A stretch of 64,000 nucleotides of DNA from Rhizobium sp. L1K21 (GCF_024055895.1 NZ_JAMXLE010000001.1:124001-188000); one strand, 5' to 3'; shown: positions 19,713 through 29,242, counted from the first letter of the stretch. Made by a program: numbers and translations. Notes: generated by a model not told the origin, from the sequence alone.

Positions 19713-20360
19713 TTAACGTGCCTGGGTGAAGAGTATCTTCACGGCGAAAAGCGAGAAAACACCGCCGAACGTATAATCGATCGTGCGCAAAACGCGCTTG
19801 TTCGCCATCAGCCAGTTCGAAAGCTTGTCTGCCGCAACGATGAAGGCAATGCCGAAGGGCAGTGCGACGACAATGAAATAGAAGCCCAGAAAGATGAGTT
19901 TGCCGGTCACGTGCGGATCGCCTGCGCTGACAAATTGCGGCAGGAAGGTCATGAAAAAGATGATGACCTTCGGATTGAGAATGTTCACCCACAGGCCGTT
20001 GAACATGGCTGATAGCGCGCCGACTTTCGTGGGCTTTTTTGCCTGCGGGCCGAGCCGGAACGTCGAGCCTTTGAAAATGGCCTGTATTGCCAGCCAGAAG
20101 AGATAGGCGGCACCCCCGGTTTTTAAGATCATGAAGGCGACAGGAGAGGCAATGATCAAGGCCGAGACGCCGAAAGCCACCAGCAGCGTGTGGACGCAAA
20201 TCCCGAAATTCGTTCCCAGCAAAACCCAGAAGGCGACTGACCTGCCATCGCGCATGGAACGGCTCATCTGAAGCGTCATGTCGGGGCCGGGGGTCAGTGT
20301 CAGAAGAAGCGACGCCAAAGTGAAGGCGGTCAGCGTTGCCAGATTGGGCAGGAAGTCCAT
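19713..20360 (-). CDS. LysE/RhtB-family amino-acid exporter
   Basis: The 215-residue protein has about six membrane helices and the LysE signature LTPGPDMTLQMSRSMRDGR in the first helix-loop, followed by GGAAYLFWLAIQAI and NPKVIIFFMTFLPQFV. Family members export amino acids or homoserine lactones. The open frame extends to 20453, but ATG 20360 (FLPNLATLTAFTLASLL) gives the normal N-terminus. The gene is divergent from argG, separated by about 190 bases, which invites the guess that it exports arginine or a relative; the sequence alone cannot show that. Confidence 0.87.
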   Translation of the reverse strand: MDFLPNLATLTAFTLASLLLTLTPGPDMTLQMSRSMRDGRSVAFWVLLGTNFGICVHTLLVAFGVSALIIASPVAFMILKTGGAAYLFWLAIQAIFKGSTFRLGPQAKKPTKVGALSAMFNGLWVNILNPKVIIFFMTFLPQFVSAGDPHVTGKLIFLGFYFIVVALPFGIAFIVAADKLSNWLMANKRVLRTIDYTFGGVFSLFAVKILFTQAR

Positions 20361-20553
20361 GGTCAAACTCGTCGGAAGCCGGAATACGGTGATCATTATC
20401 GATTTTATGGCGTCAATGCCAGAAAATAAGTTGAGTGGTGACCTAACCGTCAAAGGTGCGTCACCCCCTTGAACTTCGCCACGGGCGCGCTAAAAGAGCC
20501 GCAACAGCTTTCAATTCCGGGTTTTGCCCGGTGCAATGAGTGGACAAGACAAA

Positions 20554-21774
20554 ATGGCGCTTCCCAAAGACGTAAAGAAAGTCGTGCTCGCCTATTCCGG
20601 CGGTCTCGACACATCGATCATCCTCAAATGGCTTCAGACCGAACTTGGCGCGGAAGTCGTAACCTTCACCGCCGACCTCGGTCAGGGTGAAGAGCTTGAG
20701 CCCGCCCGCAAGAAGGCGGAGATGAACGGCGTCAAGGAAATCTATATCACCGATGTGCGCGAAGAATTCGTGCGTGACTTCGTCTTCCCGATGTTCCGCG
20801 CGAATGCCGTTTATGAAGGCGTCTATCTGCTGGGTACATCCATTGCACGCCCGCTGATTTCCAAGCACCTCATCGACATTGCCCGCGAAACCGGTGCGGA
20901 CGCAATTGCACATGGTGCGACGGGCAAGGGTAACGACCAGGTTCGTTTTGAACTCTCCGCATACGCTTTGAACCCCGATATCAAGATCATCGCACCATGG
21001 CGCGACTGGTCATTCAAGAGCCGTACGGACCTTCTCGATTTTGCCGAAAAGCACCAGATCCAGGTGACGAAGGACAAGCGTGGTGAGGCACCGTTCTCCG
21101 TTGACGCCAACCTTCTTCACTCGTCTTCTGAGGGCAAGGTTCTGGAAGATCCGGCCCAGGAAGCGCCTGAATATGTGCACATGCGCACGATTTCGCCGGA
21201 ACAGGCGCCCGACAAGGCAACGATCATCAAGGTCGGTTTCCGCAAGGGTGATGCCTGCTCGATCAACGGTGTTGAGATGTCGCCCGCCACACTTCTGGCG
21301 GAGCTGAACAATTATGGCCGCGACAACGGCATTGGCCGTCTCGATCTCGTTGAAAACCGTTTTGTCGGCATGAAGTCGCGCGGCGTATACGAAACGCCAG
21401 GCGGGACGATCCTGCTCGCTGCTCACCGGGCCATCGAGTCCATCACGCTCGACCGTGGTGCCGCGCACCTCAAGGATGAGCTGATGCCGCGTTATGCCGA
21501 GCTGATCTATTACGGCTTCTGGTTCTCGCCGGAGCGGGAAATGCTGCAGGCGGCGATCGACAAGAGCCAGGAAAATGTCGAGGGCGAAGTGACGCTGAAG
21601 CTCTACAAGGGCAATGTGATGGTTGTCGGCCGCGAGAGCGACAAGTCGCTCTATTCCGATGCGCTGGTGACATTCGAAGACGATCACGGCGCTTACGACC
21701 AGAAGGACGCAGCGGGCTTTATCAAGCTCAACGCGCTGCGCCTGAGAACGCTGGCCAAGCGCAATCAGCGCTGA
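20554..21774 (+). CDS. argG: Argininosuccinate synthase
   Basis: ArgG condenses citrulline and aspartate with ATP, the penultimate step of arginine synthesis. The 406 residues contain the ATP-binding [16 protein letters not shown], the citrulline/aspartate block [14 protein letters not shown], and [19 protein letters not shown]. The length equals that of Brucella relatives if ATG 20554 ([10 protein letters not shown]) is used; in-frame codons at 20524 and 20536 add up to ten unlikely residues and lack a ribosome binding site. The gene is single and ends in a strong terminator. Confidence 0.96.
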   Translation: MALPKDVKKVVLAYSGGLDTSIILKWLQTELGAEVVTFTADLGQGEELEPARKKAEMNGVKEIYITDVREEFVRDFVFPMFRANAVYEGVYLLGTSIARPLISKHLIDIARETGADAIAHGATGKGNDQVRFELSAYALNPDIKIIAPWRDWSFKSRTDLLDFAEKHQIQVTKDKRGEAPFSVDANLLHSSSEGKVLEDPAQEAPEYVHMRTISPEQAPDKATIIKVGFRKGDACSINGVEMSPATLLAELNNYGRDNGIGRLDLVENRFVGMKSRGVYETPGGTILLAAHRAIESITLDRGAAHLKDELMPRYAELIYYGFWFSPEREMLQAAIDKSQENVEGEVTLKLYKGNVMVVGRESDKSLYSDALVTFEDDHGAYDQKDAAGFIKLNALRLRTLAKRNQR

Positions 21775-21796
21775 TTATTGTCACAGACCAACGAAG

Positions 21797-21830
21797 AAGG
21801 GCTCCGGATTATCCACCGGAGCCCTTTTTG
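21797..21830 (+). terminator. Rho-independent terminator after argG
   Basis: The stem AAGGGCTCCGG (21797-21807) / CCGGAGCCCTT (21816-21826) with an eight-base loop is followed by TTTTTG. It lies just past the argG stop, before a convergent gene. Confidence 0.93.
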
Positions 21831-21832
21831 TT

Positions 21833-22810
21833 TTATGCCTTGAAGACGATCTTGCCTTTGCGGCCCGGCTTGGCGCTGGCGTCTGCGGCCAGGCCGGCTT
21901 CGGTCAGTCCGAAGACTTCTTCCACCGGCAGGTTCAGCTTGCCCTGCGCAGCGAGCGTGACAAGCTCGGTAATCATGCGCACGTAATCCTTTGCATTGGT
22001 CTTGCCGCCGCGCTTGGCGCCCCAGAAACCGACAACCTTCGCCTGCTTGAAAATCAGGTCGCCAGACGAAATCTCCATGTTGCCACCACCCATTGTTCCG
22101 AAGATCATGAGCGTTCCACCTTCACCGAGAAGGCTCATGAGCTTGCCCGTTTCCTTGCCACCAACGGAATCGATGGCGTAGAGAATGGGAGCGCCGCCGG
22201 TCAGCGCCTTGGCCTTCTTCATCCAGTCTGCATCGCTGGTGCTCACAGCGTTGGTGATTCCGAGCGCTGCCAGTTCTTCGACAGCAGATTCGCGGCGCAC
22301 GACGTTGACCACGTTAATGCCGCGCGATTTGCAGATCATGGAGATGGTTTTGCCGACAGCACCGGTTGCCGCGTTCTGGATGATCCACTCGCCTTCCTTT
22401 GCGCCGAGGTCTTCGAGCGCCATCATTGCACTGATCGGCATGGCGATCAGCTGGCAACCCACTTCGTCGCTCACGCTGTCAGGCAGAGGAACTGCACGGG
22501 CAGCGGGCATCAGGAAATATTCGGCCCATGCTTCAGTTAGTGAGGCGGCCATCACCCGCTGACCAACCTTCACATTTTCCACACCTTCGCCCACGGCATC
22601 GACAATGCCGGCAGCTTCGGTGCCGCCAACGGCAGGCAGTTCAGGCTTGACGCCATATTCACCACGGATGGTCCAGAGATCATGATTGTGGATGGGCGAC
22701 ATCGTCAGTTTGACGCGGATTTGGCCGGGGCCCGGATTGGGTACGGGGCGTTCGCCCAACTGCAGAACTTCGCCTGGATTGCCGAAGGATTTATACTCGA
22801 TAACGCGCAT
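21833..22810 (-). CDS. Zinc-type alcohol dehydrogenase-like / quinone oxidoreductase (MDR family)
   Basis: This 325-residue medium-chain reductase has a GroES-like N-terminal half (RVIEYKSFGNPGEVLQLGE) and a Rossmann half with NAATGAVGKTISMICKSRG as the NADPH loop. It lacks the cysteine cluster of the structural zinc site and the usual catalytic zinc ligands, so it is a zinc-free quinone oxidoreductase or enoyl-CoA reductase type enzyme. The substrate is unknown. It runs on the minus strand directly downstream of the MFS pump, 53 bases away, and may belong to that MarR-controlled unit. Confidence 0.85.
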   Translation of the reverse strand: MRVIEYKSFGNPGEVLQLGERPVPNPGPGQIRVKLTMSPIHNHDLWTIRGEYGVKPELPAVGGTEAAGIVDAVGEGVENVKVGQRVMAASLTEAWAEYFLMPAARAVPLPDSVSDEVGCQLIAMPISAMMALEDLGAKEGEWIIQNAATGAVGKTISMICKSRGINVVNVVRRESAVEELAALGITNAVSTSDADWMKKAKALTGGAPILYAIDSVGGKETGKLMSLLGEGGTLMIFGTMGGGNMEISSGDLIFKQAKVVGFWGAKRGGKTNAKDYVRMITELVTLAAQGKLNLPVEEVFGLTEAGLAADASAKPGRKGKIVFKA

Positions 22811-22863
22811 TCTTGGAGTTTCCTGTTTTTGCGTTTTGGTTTCTTATAGTGGTGTTGGCACTT

Positions 22864-24081
22864 TTAGATTTCAATTTTTTGCGATGCACTTTTCGACAAG
22901 GAAGAGTGCAGGAAATATGTCGCGATGCTGATTGCCCCCATCGCCGGGACGATCACGATCATTGCCAGGTGCTGATCGATAAACAGGCCTGAAAGAAAGC
23001 CGCCAAGAAGGCCTGTTCCCATTTGCAGGAAGCCCATCATGGACGAGGCCGATCCCGCAATGTGGGGAAAAGGCTGGAGTGCGGCCACCATCAAATGCGG
23101 AATGATAAAAGCAATGCCGAAGGCGTAGAGTGCGACTGGTCCCATGACCGAAAGATAACTCGGTTCCAGCATCAGGCCGCATATTATTGTGGTGATACTG
23201 CCCGCGGCAATGAAGAAGAGGCCCGGTTTGATGAGCTGTTCGGCATTGGCCCACCGCATGCACAGGCGAAAAGCGAGTGAACCGAGGAGGAACATGCCTG
23301 ATTGCAAGAGCATTCCTATGCCGAACTGTGTCGGGGTCAGTCCTACTTCGTCAATGAGGACGAAGGGTAGGATGTTGGCCAGCGTGTAAAGCGTTCCCAC
23401 TGACGCTGACAGAACAACGGTGCCGGTCATGAAAATCGGATTGATCAGAATGGTGCCGTAAGCTTTGAGAAGGGGAGCCGGCTTTATTCGTTGCCTGTCG
23501 GGCAAGATTGTCTCGGTCATCGTTGTCATGACGATTGCCAGGGTGATGATCGACATCAGCAGCATTGTGAAAAAGATCGAGCGCCATCCGAAATTTGCCA
23601 GAAGGACGCCACCGATTGTCGGCGACATGGCAGGGGCAATGGCAAGTATGATGCCGGTCATATTCATAATGCGGGCCGCCTGATGGCCGCTGAACTGATC
23701 GCGGATAATGGCACGGGCAACCGTTTGGCCCACGGCAGCGCCGATGCCCTGCACCAGACGCCCGGCGATCAAGAGTGCGACCGACGTGGAAAACGCCGCA
23801 AGCAGGCTGCCAACCATATAAAGGGTCAAAAATACCAGTGTCGCCTTGCGCCGTCCAAACGCATCGGCAATTGGTCCGGTCGCAAGCTGGGCAAGTGCAA
23901 AGCCGCCGAAATAGACGGAAAGGGTTATTTTGATTGCCGATTCAGGTGAGCCGAAGGCGATGGCCAATTGCGGCATGGCGGGCGTGTACATCGCGAGGCT
24001 CAACGGACCGAGCGCGATCATCAGCGCGGCAATCATGCTCGTGCGTCGCTCGCTCATCGTGGAAACTTGAATATGCTGCAT
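22864..24081 (-). CDS. MFS drug exporter, Bcr/CflA type
   Basis: A 405-residue membrane protein with 12 predicted helices and Bcr/CflA motifs: an early LGPLSLAMYTPAMPQLA segment, GPIADAFGRRKATL in loop 2-3, and GRLVQGIGAAVGQTVARAI. These pumps export drugs, sulfonamides or amino acids by proton antiport. ATG 24081 is listed; ATG 24057 (SERRTS) is a possible shorter start. It follows the marR gene by three bases, which together with the operator upstream of marR implies a repressor-pump operon. Confidence 0.9.
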   Translation of the reverse strand: MQHIQVSTMSERRTSMIAALMIALGPLSLAMYTPAMPQLAIAFGSPESAIKITLSVYFGGFALAQLATGPIADAFGRRKATLVFLTLYMVGSLLAAFSTSVALLIAGRLVQGIGAAVGQTVARAIIRDQFSGHQAARIMNMTGIILAIAPAMSPTIGGVLLANFGWRSIFFTMLLMSIITLAIVMTTMTETILPDRQRIKPAPLLKAYGTILINPIFMTGTVVLSASVGTLYTLANILPFVLIDEVGLTPTQFGIGMLLQSGMFLLGSLAFRLCMRWANAEQLIKPGLFFIAAGSITTIICGLMLEPSYLSVMGPVALYAFGIAFIIPHLMVAALQPFPHIAGSASSMMGFLQMGTGLLGGFLSGLFIDQHLAMIVIVPAMGAISIATYFLHSSLSKSASQKIEI

Positions 24082-24084
24082 TTT

Positions 24085-24552
24085 TTATCCGTTCGCCAAA
24101 GCAGGCAGGTCGTTGAATGCGGTTAGATTTTCCCGCAAGGTCAGGAGACCAAGCTTGAGCGCCTTGCGCTGGTCGGGGTCGAGGCCGGTTTGTAAGTCCT
24201 CGAGCATCTCAGCGGTGTGTTCCCTGATACGGTCCACCATGACGCGTCCCGCATCTGTCAGGGTCACGATCTTCGCGCGGCGATCCACCGGGTCAGGTTC
24301 GCGCATTGCCAGTTCCTGAGCCTCCAGCCGATCAACATAACGGCAAACTGTCATCGGTTCGATGGACATGTTTTCCGCCAGTGTGTTCTGTCGGCAACCG
24401 GACAAGGCATCGATACGCAGAAGTGTGCGCGCTTCACCTGCCGTCATTCCCAGACCGGCACGGTTGATGCGACGCTCAAAATCAGCGCGCAGAAGGCGCG
24501 ATATGTCTGTCAGCAGGAAGCCAAGCGACTGCGGGTCTGTTCGTGACGTCAT
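24085..24552 (-). CDS. MarR-family transcriptional regulator
   Basis: A winged-helix repressor with the MarR core: NTLAENMSIEPMTVCRYVDRLEAQELAMRE (helix-turn-helix, partly quoted) and the wing DPVDRRAKIVTLTDAG. I chose ATG 24552 (TSRTDPQSLG), which gives 155 residues; an in-frame ATG at 24564 would add four. MarR proteins usually bind a dyad at their own promoter and are released by small ligands; a matching palindrome lies just upstream. The adjacent MFS pump and reductase are the likely targets. Confidence 0.9.
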   Translation of the reverse strand: MTSRTDPQSLGFLLTDISRLLRADFERRINRAGLGMTAGEARTLLRIDALSGCRQNTLAENMSIEPMTVCRYVDRLEAQELAMREPDPVDRRAKIVTLTDAGRVMVDRIREHTAEMLEDLQTGLDPDQRKALKLGLLTLRENLTAFNDLPALANG

Positions 24553-24570
24553 GATAAGTCTCACATATAA

Positions 24571-24583
24571 TAAGCATTACTTA
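24571..24583. promoter_or_regulatory. Candidate MarR operator
   Basis: The 13-base dyad TAAG-CATTA-CTTA lies 19 bases upstream of the marR start, within AT-rich sequence suited to a promoter. Position and symmetry match autoregulatory MarR sites. It is assigned from sequence shape only. Confidence 0.45.
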
Positions 24584-24704
24584 CTAAATTGAAATGCTGC
24601 TTTTCTCAAGGGGGCGGCATCAATTTTGTCACGAGTGCTTGCACTCCTGCCTTTCAACATAAACATATAGCCAAGACTGATTTGATTTGCCGCAGAGGAA
24701 CGTT

Positions 24705-26765
24705 ATGACACTCGCCCCACTCAATCCCGCTTTGACCCATTGGAACGGCAAGAACGGCCTTCCGGACTTCGTTGCCGTGAAAGACGAGGATTTTGCACCG
24801 GCCTTCGATGCGGCGATGAGGGAGCACGATGCTGAAATCGATGAAATCGCTGGAAACCCGGAAGCGCCCACCTTTGAAAACACGATTGTGGCACTGGAGA
24901 TTGCAGGCGATGCGCTGTCACGCGTTTCCGCACTCTTCTGGAACCGGGCCGGTGCTGACACCAACCCCACCATTCAGGGCCTGGAGCGGGACATTTCGCC
25001 CAAAATGTCCCGGCACTATTCCAAGATCGGCATGAATGAAAAGCTGTTCCAGCGGATCGATGCGCTTTGGGAAAAGAAAGATACGCTCGGCCTTTCGCTG
25101 GAGCAGACGCGGGTGTTGGAACGGCATTGGAAAGGTTTTGTGAAGTCCGGTGCCAAGCTTCCCAAAGCAGAGCAGGAGCGTCTTGCAGCGATCAACGAAC
25201 GGCTGGCCTCGCTTGGCGCGAATTTCGGACAGAACGTGTTGGCCGACGAATCCGGCTGGGCGCTCTTCCTGGAGGAAAGCGACCTTGAGGGTATTCCGGA
25301 GTTCCTGAGGGATGCCATGGCCGCGCAGGCCGAGAGCCGCGGCGAGGCAGGCAAATTCGCTGTCACGCTCTCGCGCTCGATCATTGAGCCGTTCCTCACC
25401 TTCTCCGAGCGTCGCGATTTGCGCGAGACGGCTTTCAAGGCATGGATTGCGCGCGGTGAAAATGGTGGTGGAACGGACAATCGCGAGATCATCCGCGAAA
25501 CACTTGCGCTGCGCGATGAAAAGGCGAAGCTTTTGGGCTACGAACATTTTGCCGCGCTGAAGCTCGACAACACGATGGCCAAGACACCGGAAGCGGTGAA
25601 CGGGTTGTTGATGGAAGTCTGGGAGAAAGCTCGTGTTCGCGCGCTCGAAGAGGAGGCTGATCTTGCCAAGCTGATTGCGGCAGATGGCAAGAACCACGAC
25701 GTCGCGCCCTGGGACTGGCGTCATTATGCCGAAAAGCTGCGGGCGGAAAAGTTCAGCTTCTCCGAAAGCGAGTTGAAGCCCTACCTGCAGCTTGAGAAGA
25801 TCATTGCGGCTTGTTTTGATGTGGCAGGTCGTCTTTTCGGGATCTCGGCGACAGAGTTGAAGGACGTCAAGGGGTATCATCCCGATGTCCGCGTCTTCGA
25901 AATTCGTGACAGCGATGGTTCGCTCAAGGCCATGTTCCTCGGCGATTATTTTGCTCGCCCCTCCAAGCGATCAGGCGCCTGGATGAGTTCGTTTCAGGGC
26001 CAGCACAAGCTGAAACTCAAGAACGGTGCGGACGGCGAAATCCCGCTGATCTACAATGTCTGCAACTTTGCCAAGCCGGCAGCTGGCAAGCCCGCACTTC
26101 TGTCGCTTGATGATGCCCGCACGCTGTTCCATGAATTCGGTCACGCGTTGCATGGCATGTTATCGGATGTCACCTATCCGTCCGTTTCGGGAACGGGTGT
26201 TTCGCGCGACTTCGTGGAATTGCCCTCGCAGCTTTACGAACATTGGCTGACGGTTCCGGAAATTTTGAAAACCTATGCCGTGCACTATCAGACCGGCGAG
26301 GCAATGCCGCAGGAATTGCTGGACAAGGTTCTGGCAGCCGATACGTTCAATTCCGGTTTTGCGACCGTGGAGTTCACCTCGTCGGCGCTTGTTGACATGG
26401 CGTTTCACACGGCAAAGGAACCGGTTTCCGATCCGATGGCGGTGGAAGCCAAGGTGCTGAAGGATATCGGCATGCCGTCTTCCATCGTGATGCGCCATCG
26501 GACACCACATTTCCAACATGTCTTTGCCGGCGACGGTTACTCGGCGGGCTATTATTCCTACATGTGGTCTGAGGTGCTTGATGCGGATGCATTCGAAGCG
26601 TTTGAGGAAACCGGCGACGTTTTCGATGCGGGTGTTGCCGAGAAGCTGAAGAGCCAAATCTATTCCAGCGGCGGCTCTGTGGACCCGGAGGATGCCTATA
26701 GGGCCTTCCGCGGCAAACTGCCAAGCCCGGAAGCGCTGTTGCGCGGGCGCGGACTTGCTGCGTAA
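24705..26765 (+). CDS. dcp: M3-family zinc metallopeptidase (peptidyl-dipeptidase / oligopeptidase A type)
   Basis: This cytoplasmic 686-residue zinc peptidase degrades short peptides released by proteasome-like proteases or taken up from outside. The zinc site HEFGHALHG is seen at about residue 475, with the third ligand expected in DFVELPSQLYEHW downstream; FQHVFAGDGYSAGYYSY near the C-terminus is also typical. The length equals Dcp and PrlC of E. coli. ATG 24705 has GAGGAACG upstream, whereas ATG 24687 adds six residues without a site. Dcp and PrlC are hard to separate by eye, so the symbol is tentative. Confidence 0.88.
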   Translation: MTLAPLNPALTHWNGKNGLPDFVAVKDEDFAPAFDAAMREHDAEIDEIAGNPEAPTFENTIVALEIAGDALSRVSALFWNRAGADTNPTIQGLERDISPKMSRHYSKIGMNEKLFQRIDALWEKKDTLGLSLEQTRVLERHWKGFVKSGAKLPKAEQERLAAINERLASLGANFGQNVLADESGWALFLEESDLEGIPEFLRDAMAAQAESRGEAGKFAVTLSRSIIEPFLTFSERRDLRETAFKAWIARGENGGGTDNREIIRETLALRDEKAKLLGYEHFAALKLDNTMAKTPEAVNGLLMEVWEKARVRALEEEADLAKLIAADGKNHDVAPWDWRHYAEKLRAEKFSFSESELKPYLQLEKIIAACFDVAGRLFGISATELKDVKGYHPDVRVFEIRDSDGSLKAMFLGDYFARPSKRSGAWMSSFQGQHKLKLKNGADGEIPLIYNVCNFAKPAAGKPALLSLDDARTLFHEFGHALHGMLSDVTYPSVSGTGVSRDFVELPSQLYEHWLTVPEILKTYAVHYQTGEAMPQELLDKVLAADTFNSGFATVEFTSSALVDMAFHTAKEPVSDPMAVEAKVLKDIGMPSSIVMRHRTPHFQHVFAGDGYSAGYYSYMWSEVLDADAFEAFEETGDVFDAGVAEKLKSQIYSSGGSVDPEDAYRAFRGKLPSPEALLRGRGLAA

Positions 26766-26845
26766 TGGCAGGTGCCGCTGGTTGTCGCGGCACCGAAGGC
26801 GGTGAATTTCAAGCGTTATCCTTTGCTCAAGCAGAAGACTGTTGA

Positions 26846-26875
26846 CCACTTCTCCCCGTTTGCGGGGAGAAGTGG
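26846..26875. repeat. Perfect 12-bp inverted repeat, probable dispersed repeat copy
   Basis: CCACTTCTCCCC (26846-26857) and GGGGAGAAGTGG (26864-26875) form a perfect hairpin with a GTTTGC loop. There is no T-run. Hairpins with this CTTCTCCCC/GGGGAGAAG core are scattered in intergenic regions of many Hyphomicrobiales. It sits between the convergent M3 peptidase and dioxygenase genes, where it could act as a bidirectional mRNA 3' end. Confidence 0.7.
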
Positions 26876-26880
26876 GGCCG

Positions 26881-27729
26881 TCAAGCCGCGCATTCCAGAA
26901 GCAGTGTGCCAGCTGCGGTATTGGAAATCGGAATGTGATAGTTGCGGGTAATCTCGGTCACATCGTCGCCAAGTGCGCCGCGCATCATCATCCACATGAG
27001 GAATTCCGTGCCTTGTGCACCGGCCTTTTCGACCAGTTCCATGCGGGAAATCTTGGTCAGTTCTTCCGGGTTATGCACGATGTTTTCGAGGCAATAACGG
27101 TCGAAATCCTTGTTGATGAAGCCTGCGCGCTGGCCATCAAGCTGGTGCGAGAGACCACCTGTGCCGAGGATCACCACCTTGGCATCTTCGGGGAAAGACC
27201 GGAGCGCCTTGCCGAGCGCCTTACCGAAGTTCAGGGCGCGGTTGAGCGTCGGGATTGGATGCTGCACGGTGTTTGCCGAAATCGGCACGGCGCGCGGCAT
27301 GTCCGGATTGTTCGGCGCGCCCGGCCAGAAGAGCTGCATCGGGACCACGAAACCATGGTCCACGGCCAGTTCCTGGCATGAGGTGATATCGAACTCGTCG
27401 GCGACGAGGCTTTCGATAATATGCCAGGAAAGCTCCGGCGCGCCGGGGAACGGATCAAGCGAGGGGAGGCCCCAGCCCTCATCTTCATTCTTGTATTCAT
27501 GGGCGGCACCGATTGCGAATGTTGGCATCTTGTCGAGGAAGAAACCGAGGCCGTGATCGTTATAGATATTGATCACATAGTCCGGCTTGTTTTCCTTGAT
27601 CCAGGCGTGAACCTTCGGATAACCGTCGAAAAACGGCTTCCAGTAAGGATCGTCATAGAGTTCCTTCTGGATTGCATTACCGACTGCAGGGATGTGGGAT
27701 GTGGTGATCCCGCCAAGTATCTTTGCCAT
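26881..27729 (-). CDS. Extradiol dioxygenase beta subunit, LigB type (first copy)
   Basis: This is the catalytic subunit of a class III extradiol dioxygenase that opens protocatechuate or a close relative such as gallate between carbons 4 and 5. The 282 residues keep the iron ligands His12 (TTSHIPAVG), His59 (IYNDHG) and Glu242 (GTEFLMW) and the catalytic base His195 (GTGGLSHQL). It is about 50 percent like LigB of Sphingobium by eye, but clearly less close than the plus-strand copy at 34594. It starts 14 bases after its alpha subunit. The substrate could differ from that of the second copy; the sequence does not decide. Confidence 0.9.
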   Translation of the reverse strand: MAKILGGITTSHIPAVGNAIQKELYDDPYWKPFFDGYPKVHAWIKENKPDYVINIYNDHGLGFFLDKMPTFAIGAAHEYKNEDEGWGLPSLDPFPGAPELSWHIIESLVADEFDITSCQELAVDHGFVVPMQLFWPGAPNNPDMPRAVPISANTVQHPIPTLNRALNFGKALGKALRSFPEDAKVVILGTGGLSHQLDGQRAGFINKDFDRYCLENIVHNPEELTKISRMELVEKAGAQGTEFLMWMMMRGALGDDVTEITRNYHIPISNTAAGTLLLECAA

Positions 27730-27743
27730 TGTAAAGTCCTCCC

Positions 27744-28100
27744 TCAGGCCTGGCTTGCAAGATATTCTTTGAATTCTTCGGTGGTCTTGCCTGTCTGAAG
27801 ACCGCCGACATCCTGAACGCTGAGGCCAAAAATGCCGGCCAGCTTTGCGAGGTAATAGATGTTGCCGCCGGCATCGATCATGGCCAGAACGTTGCGGCTG
27901 CGCACGGCATTCTTCTGCTCTTCATTCAGGCCGAATTTGGCCATGTAGCCTTCTTCGTCGGCCTTGAAGGCGTCGCGATTGTCCTTGGAATTGAACGAGT
28001 AGCACATCTTGTTCAGCGCATAGCCCTTCATGGCCTGCGTGCCATCAAAAATCGTCGTGCCTGGAATATGGATGTGGTGGTCGAACCCTGGTTGGTCCAT
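27744..28100 (-). CDS. Extradiol dioxygenase alpha subunit, LigA type (first copy)
   Basis: The small helical subunit caps the active site of the LigB-type catalytic subunit. The 118 residues show IPGTTIFDGTQAMKGYALNK, NRDAFKADEEGYMAKFGL and MIDAGGNIYYLAKLAGIFG, all LigA hallmarks. It is shorter than the plus-strand LigA (131 residues) and lacks its LMTGM-type C-terminal block, having QDVGGLQTGKTTEEFKEYL instead. A TTTCCTCCC complement upstream provides a strong ribosome binding site (GGGAGGAAA). It is the first gene after the terminator at 28308-28342, so it needs a promoter in 28101-28307. Confidence 0.9.
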   Translation of the reverse strand: MDQPGFDHHIHIPGTTIFDGTQAMKGYALNKMCYSFNSKDNRDAFKADEEGYMAKFGLNEEQKNAVRSRNVLAMIDAGGNIYYLAKLAGIFGLSVQDVGGLQTGKTTEEFKEYLASQA

Positions 28101-28307
28101 TGTCTTTCCTCCCGGAATTGGAACTTCGAAAGGGTTCTTTTTCAGCCCTTTCCTGAGAAGAAGAGGCTAGACGGGTTGAGGCGGATTTATTTGATTCAGA
28201 TCAAGCAGCGTGTGCGTGCACTGCTGAAAAGGGGCTTGGGCCCATTCAAACAAAGCCGGCCATATAAGTTATCTCTATTGTGTTTGAAAATGCTTGTTCA
28301 GGGGCGC

Positions 28308-28342
28308 AAAAAAAAGGCGCTCACCGGATTCCGGTGAGCGCC
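28308..28342 (-). terminator. Strong Rho-independent terminator after ligI
   Basis: Arms 28316-28327 and 28331-28342 (GGCGCTCACCGG / CCGGTGAGCGCC) form a perfect 12-bp stem with a three-base loop. On the minus strand they run into eight T (A8 at 28308-28315). It should end transcription of galB-ligK-galD-ligI before the ligA/ligB pair. Confidence 0.93.
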
Positions 28343-28368
28343 TCTCGTTTTTCCATTTTGAAACGCGA

Positions 28369-29238
28369 TCAACCCCAGTAGAGCCGCATCGGGTTGTCGA
28401 CCAGAAGCTTCTTTTGCAGCTCAGGCGTGGTTGCGATGCGGGGAATGAAATCCACGAGTTTGCCATCGTCGGGCATATGGGATTTCAGGTTCGGATGCGG
28501 CCAATCGGTGCCCCAGAGAACACGGTCGGGGTAAAGATCAACAATCGTCTTTGCGAAGGGAACGACATCGTCATAGGTGTCGGGGCCGGTCACGGAAAGG
28601 CGCTCCGGGCAGGTAACCTTCGACCAGAACTTCTCATCCTTCATCAGATCGACGAAAAGCTTGAACTGCGGATGGTCGACGCCAAGCGTCACATCCGGGC
28701 GGGCCATATGGTCGAAGACCACGGTGACCGGCAATTGCTTGAGGAAGGGAATGTTTTCCTCCAGCTCTGGCGCTTCCATATAGACCACGATGTGCCAGCC
28801 GAAGGGCTTTATCTTTTCGGCGATGGCCAGAAAGTCCTCTTTCGGTGTGGAATCCACAAGCCGTTTGACGAAGTTGAAACGCACGCCCTTCACACCGGCG
28901 TCGTTCATGTCGGCAATCTCGGCTTCGGTAATGTCCTTGCCGACAGTTGCAATGCCCTTGGCCATGCCATTGGAGGCGCGGCAGGCGTCCACCATGGCGC
29001 GGTTGTCCTTGCCGTGACAGGTGGCCTGGACAATCACGTTGCGGGAAAAGCCGAGGAAGTCGCGCAGTTCGAAAAGCTGCTTCTTGGAAGCGTCACAGGG
29101 CGTGTATTTGCGCTCAGGCGCAAAGGGAAATTCTGCTGCCGGACCGAAGACGTGGCAGTGCGCGTCCACTGCACCGTTCGGCAGCTTGAACGTGGGTTTG
29201 GAGGGGTTGGGATGGAAAACCAGCCAATCGGGATCCAT
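28369..29238 (-). CDS. ligI: 2-pyrone-4,6-dicarboxylate hydrolase
   Basis: LigI opens the lactone 2-pyrone-4,6-dicarboxylate to 4-oxalomesaconate. The 289 residues form an amidohydrolase barrel with AVDAHCHVFGP (HxH), FDHMARPDV and GTDWPHPNL, the last giving the catalytic Asp. These match LigI, which works without a metal. The frame opens at 29322, but ATG 29238 (DPDWLVFHPNP) has GAGGAATAG upstream. The gene lies four bases after galD and is the last of its operon, being followed by a strong terminator. Confidence 0.92.
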   Translation of the reverse strand: MDPDWLVFHPNPSKPTFKLPNGAVDAHCHVFGPAAEFPFAPERKYTPCDASKKQLFELRDFLGFSRNVIVQATCHGKDNRAMVDACRASNGMAKGIATVGKDITEAEIADMNDAGVKGVRFNFVKRLVDSTPKEDFLAIAEKIKPFGWHIVVYMEAPELEENIPFLKQLPVTVVFDHMARPDVTLGVDHPQFKLFVDLMKDEKFWSKVTCPERLSVTGPDTYDDVVPFAKTIVDLYPDRVLWGTDWPHPNLKSHMPDDGKLVDFIPRIATTPELQKKLLVDNPMRLYWG

Positions 29239-29242
29239 GTGT

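Noticed and set aside
26881-28100. Calling the first LigA/LigB pair a gallate dioxygenase outright
   Set aside because: Known gallate dioxygenases are usually single fused chains, and no substrate-specific residue could be assigned by eye.
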